48,435 bases of DNA. Origin: a virus. Below are positions 43,727 to 48,435 of the stretch, piece after piece. The translations under genes were made by a program, and so were the position numbers. The notes under the pieces were generated by a model. It was not told where the DNA came from, ran no database searches, and was given only the letters and a program-made list of their open reading frames with translations. Numbering within the stretch: position 1 is the first letter of the stretch; the number at the start of each line of letters is the position of its first letter. Location: positions 1-48,435 of IMG/VR virus record IMGVR_UViG_3300032954_000025; one strand, 5' to 3'.

Positions 43727-44565
43727 TAGAGGCCACCTGCCGAAATGTAATACTGATATAAATAATTAAGCTGACTCATCTTAGTCCCATCCCCATTATT
43801 CCTATCAGGATGATACTTCATTGCGGCTTTTCTGTACATTTTCTTAAGCTCAATTGGACTCATTGCTTTTAGATCAATAGCAGAATCTAGCATTTCCTCA
43901 AGCTGTTTCTTCACTACCGTAAGTGGCATTTCCGATCCAGCTACAGGTTGTGCGTTATTGTAGAAAAAATCCTCTGCTTTTGGAGCTTCCTTAGAAGCAT
44001 CTTCTATGGATTCATAATCATTATCCCAAGATCCATCGAATCTTTGCTTTGGAGCTTTTTTCCCATATCCTCTTCCATGCTGAATAAATAAATCAAGCAT
44101 TCCAACAGGATGCTCTATACAGGTAGTATCAGTAATCCAATTAGCAGCTTTCCACATGTCTCTAAGCGTATCATACTTGGCTTTAGGAAACGCCCAAGTC
44201 CAAGCACCAGTGCTGTGCTTTATCTGCTCTCGATCTGTAGGAGGAATTTGTTTGATAAATGTAGTCATCTTCTTTACGAGATCGAAATCTATATTTCCGG
44301 CTACATGCACATTAGCAGGAGAGGAGCTAAAAGCAAGCCTGATAATTTCAATCCCCGAAATGTTCATTACTTCGTAATGTATATACATAGTAGTTCCTTT
44401 TTGCTGACCTCCGTATCCTATTGGCAAGCCTGATAGAGTTTGATTCCAGAATGATTTGGAACTTTGCTGCGCTTGCTGCCTTAGCAGCGTAGTACAACGG
44501 TGACATAGATTTGTATAGTGGGGAATAGTTATGCCACATTTTTGACAATAATTTAAAATTGGCAT
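43726..44565 (-). CDS. J-domain co-chaperone with N-terminal zinc ribbon
   Basis: A 279-residue protein. Residues 7-24 hold CQKC and CHRC pairs (a zinc ribbon). Residues 60-165 form an unknown domain. The last 45 residues hold a J domain: LKKMYRKAAMKYHPDRNNGDG contains the invariant HPD loop between helices II and III. J domains stimulate the ATPase of DnaK-type Hsp70. A C-terminal J domain is uncommon in DnaJ itself. The start has GAGGA abutting a long hairpin. It would recruit the host Hsp70 to a phage target. Confidence 0.85.
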   Translation of the reverse strand: MPILNYCQKCGITIPHYTNLCHRCTTLLRQQAQQSSKSFWNQTLSGLPIGYGGQQKGTTMYIHYEVMNISGIEIIRLAFSSSPANVHVAGNIDFDLVKKMTTFIKQIPPTDREQIKHSTGAWTWAFPKAKYDTLRDMWKAANWITDTTCIEHPVGMLDLFIQHGRGYGKKAPKQRFDGSWDNDYESIEDASKEAPKAEDFFYNNAQPVAGSEMPLTVVKKQLEEMLDSAIDLKAMSPIELKKMYRKAAMKYHPDRNNGDGTKMSQLNYLYQYYISAGGL

Positions 44566-44578
44566 TTTTTATATCCTC

Positions 44579-44655
44579 ATTGAGCTTTCTTAATAAGAAT
44601 AGCTTCAACTTAATGTCTCAGCCATATTGTTTTAATTCCTCTAAGAAAGCTCAAT
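44579..44655 (-). repeat. 14-bp inverted repeat directly upstream of the J-domain gene
   Basis: Arms 44579-44592 and 44642-44655 are perfectly complementary over 14 bases and enclose 49 bases. On the minus strand the hairpin ends where the GAGGA ribosome binding site of the J-domain gene starts. A regulatory leader hairpin is likely. Confidence 0.6.
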
Positions 44656-44669
44656 CAAGATATAAAGTA

Positions 44670-44703
44670 CACAAAGGCTCCCTTTAAACTGAGAGCCTTT
44701 GTG
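44670..44703 (-). terminator. Leftward terminator-like hairpin
   Basis: A perfect 11-bp stem (44670-44680 with 44693-44703) with a 12-base loop follows the 187-residue gene. The minus-strand sequence after it is TACTTTATA, a weak U-rich tail. Partial termination is likely. Confidence 0.6.
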
Positions 44704-44752
44704 CTTGTGGAAAACTTTCTTTCCACAATTAACCCCTTCTACTTTACTTGCC

Positions 44753-45316
44753 TTACTCGATTGAAGATGCCTGAAGTGCAGAAATCGCAGCTGCGATCTG
44801 CTTATCAGAATACCCAGCTCCACGAAGTGCACGAATCATCTTATCCGCAGGAGTCAAAGAACGCTTCTGAGTAGGTTCTTGCAGCCACTCTCTAGAATCA
44901 GCAACATCATCAGTTTGTGGATTCACGAAAGTCTGAGCTTCTGTATCGAAATCCAACAGAAACTTCATAGCTTTCTGATTGAACTTAGCAGCGATTCCCT
45001 TATTTGCAACAACAAGTGCTTCTTCAGGATCACCGATAATTTCAACAAATCCATCCATCGTACCAGCGCGATAGGATTTTACTACCTGAGTCTTTCCAAG
45101 TACAAATCCTTCATCTGTTAACTTCTTTGCGACTTCATCTTCCCTATCCGAATCAGCAGTTACCTGCCTCGCTGTAGGTTTATCCTTTCCTTCCTCAATT
45201 ACCTTTCCCTTATCATCAAGCTTTACCCAAACTTGATACGTTACGTTATCAGTCTTAATAGCAAGATCAAGACTATTCTCAGTTACAGGTGCGGTTGTGC
45301 TCATACTAAGTTCCAT
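44753..45316 (-). CDS. Hypothetical protein, 187 aa
   Basis: A 187-residue acidic protein. The N-terminal 130 residues alternate strands and helices (VTYQVWVKLDDKGKV, then FVEIIGDPEEALVV). A C-terminal helical segment is ALRGAGYSDKQIAAAIS, which looks like a UBA-type small helical bundle. It is the only gene between two structured gaps, so it may be highly expressed. AAAGGT precedes the start. Function unknown. Confidence 0.7.
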   Translation of the reverse strand: MELSMSTTAPVTENSLDLAIKTDNVTYQVWVKLDDKGKVIEEGKDKPTARQVTADSDREDEVAKKLTDEGFVLGKTQVVKSYRAGTMDGFVEIIGDPEEALVVANKGIAAKFNQKAMKFLLDFDTEAQTFVNPQTDDVADSREWLQEPTQKRSLTPADKMIRALRGAGYSDKQIAAAISALQASSIE

Positions 45317-45426
45317 TTTACCTTTCGTTTTTATTTAAAAGAGTAGCTTTATTTGCAAATAGAGCTAAACGTACTACTCTCATAACAGTCCCTTCGGGAC
45401 GAATTAGGAGAGTTAGAGTTTAAACT

Positions 45427-45513
45427 CTCTTCACCCTATATTCTAACTACGCTGGTTATACATTAACGCCCCCGTTTTGTATAACTCAACCAATCGAATT
45501 ATAGGGTGAAGAG
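45427..45513 (-). repeat. Nested inverted repeat, possible structured RNA
   Basis: Perfect 14-bp arms at 45427-45440 and 45500-45513 enclose a second 7-bp palindrome (GTTATAC at 45455-45461 with 45479-45485). The remaining gap 45317-45542 also contains a small GTCC/GGAC hairpin. No T run follows. A structured RNA leader or processing site is more likely than a terminator. Confidence 0.6.
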
Positions 45514-45542
45514 AATCTAAAATCTATTGATTCTCTTTAAAA

Positions 45543-45707
45543 TCAAAACTTAGGATGTTCTACTTCATATACTAGCTTTTGGATAACTGTTTGCAAGTTT
45601 TCAACTCTTTGTTCAAGTCTTTTAATTGTTGCTTTAAGTTCTGTTATTTCATCCTTAATGCCATTTGCTCGAATTTGATTCATTTCTTCTGACGTTACAT
45701 TAAACAT
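45543..45707 (-). CDS. 54-aa coiled-coil protein
   Basis: A 54-residue protein that is almost one coiled coil: heptads run from residue 18 to 47 (ITELKATIKRLEQRVENLQ). It starts two bases after the previous gene's stop, and ends just before the nested hairpin. Similar small coiled-coil proteins often act as inhibitors of host complexes. Confidence 0.7.
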   Translation of the reverse strand: MFNVTSEEMNQIRANGIKDEITELKATIKRLEQRVENLQTVIQKLVYEVEHPKF

Positions 45708-45708
45708 T

Positions 45709-45906
45709 TTAAATGCTCCTACTAAGGTTTGTCAAGCCCTTTTTAAGGCTTTCTTCAAATACTTTAGTCACTTCGGGCGAGAATGCCGTGGGTAATTGTG
45801 CAAAACAGTCTTGACATTCCCAGTACATTTGTGCTTGTCGAAGGCGAATTGGGCCGCGATACTTTCTAAGTAGTGTGCGTTTATGTGTGCAAAAGAATTT
45901 AATCAT
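45709..45906 (-). CDS. Zinc-ribbon small protein, 65 aa
   Basis: A 65-residue basic protein with CTH at residues 6-8 and CQDC near 31-34, fitting one zinc site. It overlaps its upstream neighbour by four bases. Function unknown; probably nucleic acid or host-factor binding. Confidence 0.65.
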   Translation of the reverse strand: MIKFFCTHKRTLLRKYRGPIRLRQAQMYWECQDCFAQLPTAFSPEVTKVFEESLKKGLTNLSRSI

Positions 45907-46217
45907 AATTCAACAAACTCCAATTCAAATGTATTTGGATTTGGAAGAATATCATGATCACAATCGAATACATTTGACATCCACGCACGTAATTCTTCCG
46001 GCATTTCTTTTGTTTCAAATCGTGTTCGTAGTCCTATACACAATTGAACATAATCATAATATGCGTGTACGTAGTCAAAATTCACATTAGCTTCTATAGC
46101 TGCTCTATCAGTAGCTATAGCTACCGGGCAGTTCTGACAATAGTCATCATATTTATCTTTAGTTGCTGCTCGTGCTACTATAATATCTTCTTCCGTGATT
46201 GTAATTGTCAGTTTCAT
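45903..46217 (-). CDS. Hypothetical protein, 104 aa
   Basis: A 104-residue acidic protein with CQNCPVA at residues 27-33 and a later Cys, plus an acidic C-terminus. The N-terminus is a beta strand (KLTITITEEDIIVAR). Its ATG forms ATGA with the upstream membrane micro-gene. This type of small acidic protein occurs in many phage early regions, with unknown function. Confidence 0.7.
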   Translation of the reverse strand: MKLTITITEEDIIVARAATKDKYDDYCQNCPVAIATDRAAIEANVNFDYVHAYYDYVQLCIGLRTRFETKEMPEELRAWMSNVFDCDHDILPNPNTFELEFVEL

Positions 46218-46306
46218 TTGTGCCTCGTTTCTTCCTTATATATGAGCCAAGTAAAAGCACATATAAGCCAGAAGATTAGAATGTCGTTAAAATTAAAATC
46301 TATCAT
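46214..46306 (-). CDS. 30-aa membrane micro-protein
   Basis: A 30-residue single-helix membrane protein (ILIFWLICAFTWLIY) with a charged tail, ATGA-coupled to the next gene and overlapping the end of the previous one. Similar in kind to the 38060-38146 product. Real translation is supported by coupling on both sides. Confidence 0.6.
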   Translation of the reverse strand: MIDFNFNDILIFWLICAFTWLIYKEETRHK

Positions 46307-46424
46307 GTCTTTGATAGTGCATTACTGGTGCGTTTGAGTTTACTACACCTATCTGATGAAAGGTGTAAACTGGTACATGCAATGCTGCATGTAAGATCAA
46401 GCTCAATATATAAGCGTTGAACAT
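46293..46424 (-). CDS. 43-aa hydrophobic small protein
   Basis: A 43-residue protein with a strong AAAGGAGG site 8-9 bases before its ATG. The N-terminal half is hydrophobic (AYILSLILHAALHVPVYTF) and may sit at the membrane, with His residues spread through it. A long hairpin abuts the ribosome binding site. Function unknown. Confidence 0.6.
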   Translation of the reverse strand: MFNAYILSLILHAALHVPVYTFHQIGVVNSNAPVMHYQRHDRF

Positions 46425-46440
46425 TGTAATATCCTCCTTT

Positions 46441-46513
46441 CGGTACTCTAGCATCTCAAGTAAGTACATCAGCGGATTGCTTCTTACTTAAGAAATAACT
46501 GGGTAGAGTACCG
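46441..46513 (-). repeat. Nested hairpin abutting a strong ribosome binding site
   Basis: Outer 10-bp arms (46441-46450 with 46504-46513) and inner 7-bp arms (46458-46464 with 46483-46489) form a 73-nt structure. On the minus strand it ends exactly before the AAAGGAGG of the 43-residue gene. It could control or protect the leader of that transcript. Confidence 0.6.
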
Positions 46514-46524
46514 AAAGCAGAATA

Positions 46525-46689
46525 TTATTCTGCTTCTTCTTTTGGAAAGACATATCGACCACAAACAGGCCAATGTGCCATTCCTGTTGCTGTTCTAAAG
46601 TCCCAAAATGAGCAGGGAAAATTTGGTCTGATTAGGAAGGAAGTACTGTGTAATTTGAATTTGATAAATGGTTTTGGATGAATATCCAT
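46525..46689 (-). CDS. 54-aa small protein
   Basis: A 54-residue aromatic, Pro-rich protein (FLIRPNFPCSFWDF, then MAHWPVCGRYVF) with two Cys and a His that could bind metal. A GGAGA site precedes the ATG and it starts one base after the previous stop. No family is visible. Confidence 0.55.
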   Translation of the reverse strand: MDIHPKPFIKFKLHSTSFLIRPNFPCSFWDFRTATGMAHWPVCGRYVFPKEEAE

Positions 46690-46690
46690 A

Positions 46691-46939
46691 TCACTCTCCT
46701 TTCTTCACAAAATTCAAAATCCCACTTACATTCATGTGCTTTAAATTCTGCTGCTTCTGCTCTTGCTCGAAGAGGGGATTTTGCTGCTGCGCGTTCTCTA
46801 AAATCTGATTCCCCTCTTTTAACCGAGCATCTTCCGCATTTTCGCATTCTACGGAACAAAACATATATTTTGTTTGTGCAGTTGTTTCGTCACTGTTATA
46901 TTGATTGAAACAGTGAAAACATTCAAGCGTTATGCTCAT
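46691..46939 (-). CDS. Zinc-finger protein with Gln-rich tail, 82 aa
   Basis: An 82-residue protein with CFHC (7-10) and CSVEC (28-32), a treble-clef-like zinc site, followed by an acidic and Gln-rich helix. It overlaps its upstream neighbour by four bases. Function unknown. Confidence 0.7.
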   Translation of the reverse strand: MSITLECFHCFNQYNSDETTAQTKYMFCSVECENAEDARLKEGNQILENAQQQNPLFEQEQKQQNLKHMNVSGILNFVKKGE

Positions 46940-47124
46940 TTCCCATCCTCATCATAAAGATTAAGAATACTAATTTTCATCTCTCCTAAAAGCTGACAAT
47001 CCGCCATTGATAACATATTCTTCAACGGCGTAATTGGCTTTGTTGCTTCTTTAAAGCAATCTTCATCTGTTATGATTTCAGATGCTTTAACCGATACTCT
47101 GCGATAATCTGCATCCTCACTCAT
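46936..47124 (-). CDS. Hypothetical protein, 62 aa
   Basis: A 62-residue acidic protein, coupled by a four-base overlap to both neighbours. Predicted helical with a hydrophobic centre (LKNMLSMADCQLLGEMKI). No motif is recognised. Confidence 0.65.
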   Translation of the reverse strand: MSEDADYRRVSVKASEIITDEDCFKEATKPITPLKNMLSMADCQLLGEMKISILNLYDEDGK

Positions 47125-47312
47125 TTTCCTACCTCTTCTGCTTTGTATAAAGCCAGCTTTCTATAAATCGTAGTTCTACTTACACCAAGCATTCTAGCAG
47201 TTTGAAGAACATCATTTCTATTCAGCTTTAGTAAAGATAGAATATAATGTTTTTCTATTTCACGCAGAGTAGGAATTGTAAATTGGTGATGACCGCAGCA
47301 TGGGCAGATCAT
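47121..47312 (-). CDS. Fis-type helix-turn-helix protein with zinc motif, 63 aa
   Basis: A 63-residue DNA-binding protein. Residues 3-8 hold CPCCGHH, a metal-binding start. Residues 15-58 match the Fis-like DNA-binding domain of NtrC-type activators (LREIEKHYILSLLKLNRN, then TARMLGVSRTTIYRKL), with its recognition helix intact. No ATPase domain is present. It lies in the early region near the promoter and could regulate phage or host genes. Confidence 0.8.
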   Translation of the reverse strand: MICPCCGHHQFTIPTLREIEKHYILSLLKLNRNDVLQTARMLGVSRTTIYRKLALYKAEEVGK

Positions 47313-47479
47313 TTGATTTCCACTATTTCATAAGGAATATCAGCACCTGCTACAGCAAGCAAAAATTCTGCTTTACTTTCAGCAGCTTCTTTACTCTCGA
47401 AGTTACCTCTTGGTTTTCCATCTTTGTAAGGTAACATATGTTTTGGCATATATGGGTCGTACCATTGTATAGCAAACAT
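47309..47479 (-). CDS. Hypothetical protein, 56 aa
   Basis: A 56-residue protein. The ATG at 47479 is used because GAGGG lies before it and it starts one base after the upstream stop. The sequence mixes aromatic residues (FAIQWYDPYMP), a KEAAESKAEFL helix and a final PYEIVEI strand, a pattern like small phage domains of unknown function. Shares four bases with the Fis-type gene. Confidence 0.65.
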   Translation of the reverse strand: MFAIQWYDPYMPKHMLPYKDGKPRGNFESKEAAESKAEFLLAVAGADIPYEIVEIK

Positions 47480-47480
47480 C

Positions 47481-48134
47481 TCAATCCCTCGCATTCAGCG
47501 CTTTAAGTAGCGCTTCAGGTGTTATTGAATAAGGCGAAGTCTTTATTGCTTGATTCACCTCAACTATAGCTTGCGCTGTTTCTATAGGAGTTCCTTCTTT
47601 CACTCCCATAATGCCATTGTAATTCTCATCAATTCGAGCTTGTTCCTGTTCTTTAAGAGCAGCTAATCCTGCTATATATTTAGGATCATGTTTTAACTGC
47701 TCTGCTCTTTCTTTCTCTGCAAGCTCTTGTTGTTTTTCTTGCTTCTTTAAAGAGTACCGCTGATTCAATTGCGCCGTTGCGATACCCTGTTTAAAAACAA
47801 ACTGCATTCCCTCAGCAAGAGATTTCTCAGCAGCTCTTGCAACTATAGCTTGCTTTACAGATTGCCTATACTTAGCAGCTTTAGCTTTCTCTGCTTTAGC
47901 TTTTTCAATCTTCTTCAATACTTTCTTTAATTGATCTTCAACAATCACCAACCTATGATAATGCATCCTAGCATTGGTATCATTTCTTCTAAGATACTTA
48001 AACTCATCAATCTCAGTTCTCACTAGAACTAGCGTTGAAAGAATACTCTCTTCACTTCCATTTCTCACTCTATCCATATAGAGTTTTATTCTTTCAATTC
48101 TTTGTTCCTTTACCTCTTCAATATCTATATCCAT
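47481..48134 (-). CDS. Coiled-coil protein, first gene of the early operon, 217 aa
   Basis: A 217-residue, very charged, helical protein: coiled-coil heptads run through residues 65-150 (LKKVLKKIEKAKAEKAKAAK). The C-terminus has a small globular part (GTPIETAQAIVEVNQAI). It follows the best promoter of the genome and should be the first protein of infection. A GGAT site precedes the ATG. Functions such as host RNA polymerase or nucleoid binding are possible but not shown. Confidence 0.75.
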   Translation of the reverse strand: MDIDIEEVKEQRIERIKLYMDRVRNGSEESILSTLVLVRTEIDEFKYLRRNDTNARMHYHRLVIVEDQLKKVLKKIEKAKAEKAKAAKYRQSVKQAIVARAAEKSLAEGMQFVFKQGIATAQLNQRYSLKKQEKQQELAEKERAEQLKHDPKYIAGLAALKEQEQARIDENYNGIMGVKEGTPIETAQAIVEVNQAIKTSPYSITPEALLKALNARD

Positions 48135-48169
48135 ATTCTATATCCCTCTTTTGTGCGAGATGTATGGAT

Positions 48170-48199
48170 ATTATCCCCTTTGGGCATGGGGATTGTCAA
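48170..48199 (-). promoter_or_regulatory. Strong early promoter with embedded operator
   Basis: On the minus strand TTGACA (48199-48194), an 18-base spacer and GATAAT (48175-48170) form a near-consensus promoter. The spacer carries a palindrome, ATCCCC and GGGGAT, so a repressor sitting there would block polymerase. It drives the leftward early genes from 48134. Confidence 0.85.
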
Positions 48200-48225
48200 G
48201 CCTTTTAAGGGGCTATAGAATCAAC

Positions 48226-48296
48226 GAGATAGGCATACCCACGACACCCTGCCTCACAACACAGCAGGCATGTTTTCCCCTTGAGTCGCCTATCTC
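48226..48296. repeat. 9-bp inverted repeat upstream of the early promoter
   Basis: GAGATAGGC (48226-48234) pairs with 48288-48296 and encloses 53 bases with extra short pairing. It lies just upstream of the early promoter. The remainder of 48135-48308 holds no supportable gene. Confidence 0.5.
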
Positions 48297-48308
48297 ATTC
48301 ATCCTACA

Positions 48309-48435
48309 CCCTTTACCCCTCTTTTACGTCCCTACTGTATACCTTATTTCACCGCTTTTCTACTACGCTCTCTCAGGTTATTTCCCAGAGATTTCCTAGA
48401 GAAAGTACTTCTTAATTTTTTTTTTTTTTTTTTTT
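48309..48435. repeat. Terminal direct repeat, right copy
   Basis: Exact copy of bases 1-127. See the left copy for interpretation; it should be counted once in a circular map. Confidence 0.9.

Noticed and set aside
45427-45513. tRNA-like structure in the nested repeat
   Set aside because: The 14-bp stem is too long for an acceptor stem and there is no T-loop or anticodon arm consensus.
48151-48399. Rightward 82-codon frame at the right end
   Set aside because: It lies over the strong leftward promoter and crosses into the terminal repeat, and its composition does not look like protein.

Overview
This window is most likely a complete genome of a tailed, short-tailed-type (podovirus-like) phage from a metagenome. 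The first 127 bases recur exactly as the last 127, so the molecule closes into a circle of about 48,308 bp, or is circularly permuted. The DNA is AT-rich and densely coded, with strong Shine-Dalgarno sites and many ATGA start/stop overlaps. I see no tRNA, rRNA, CRISPR array, insertion sequence, integrase or recognisable lysogeny gene. Host inference: three predicted exported proteins carry Sec-like signal peptides ending in Q, a chitobiase-like repeat, an ASPM-SPD-2-Hydin-like repeat and lectin-like ends. These are common in Acidobacteriota surface proteins. Strong SD sites and TTGACA-type promoters argue against Bacteroidota. The host call is tentative.

Layout. Bases 1629-28708 are one rightward late operon. 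It holds small leader genes, terminase small and large subunits, a small membrane protein, portal, scaffold, an accessory head protein, a decoration-like protein, major capsid, neck and tail-hub genes, three large internal/ejection-type proteins, a PurD-like ATP-grasp enzyme flanked by a 55-residue and a 22-residue mini-gene, and two large secreted-looking tail fibre/lectin proteins. A strong bidirectional terminator (28721-28750) separates it from the leftward genes.

Bases 28752-48134, and across the circle junction 335-1002, are read leftward. They form a replication/recombination block (28752-40615) with a promoter near 40700: a GroES-like co-chaperonin carrying a DnaJ-type zinc finger, a DUF3987-like helicase, a family A DNA polymerase flanked by two HNH endonucleases, a separate UDG-like/3'-5' exonuclease protein, a HAD phosphatase, a Sak4-like recombinase with its single-strand-binding partner and a RecB/Cas4-like nuclease. 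Next comes a tightly coupled cassette (40832-44565) with an FtsK-like ATPase, a von Willebrand A protein and a J-domain protein. Last is an early region of small, often zinc-ribbon or membrane proteins (44753-48134) driven by a near-consensus promoter at 48170-48199.

How the parts fit: the early promoter would express small host-takeover proteins and a Fis-type regulator, then the replication and recombination genes. The divergent region 1003-1628, with tandem palindromes and a promoter, would switch on the late operon. The most unusual points are the GroES/DnaJ-zinc-finger fusion together with a J-domain protein, the ATP-grasp enzyme with adjacent mini-peptides, tail proteins with signal peptides, the FtsK/vWA/J cassette, and long-stem hairpins abutting ribosome binding sites. 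No endolysin or primase could be recognised.
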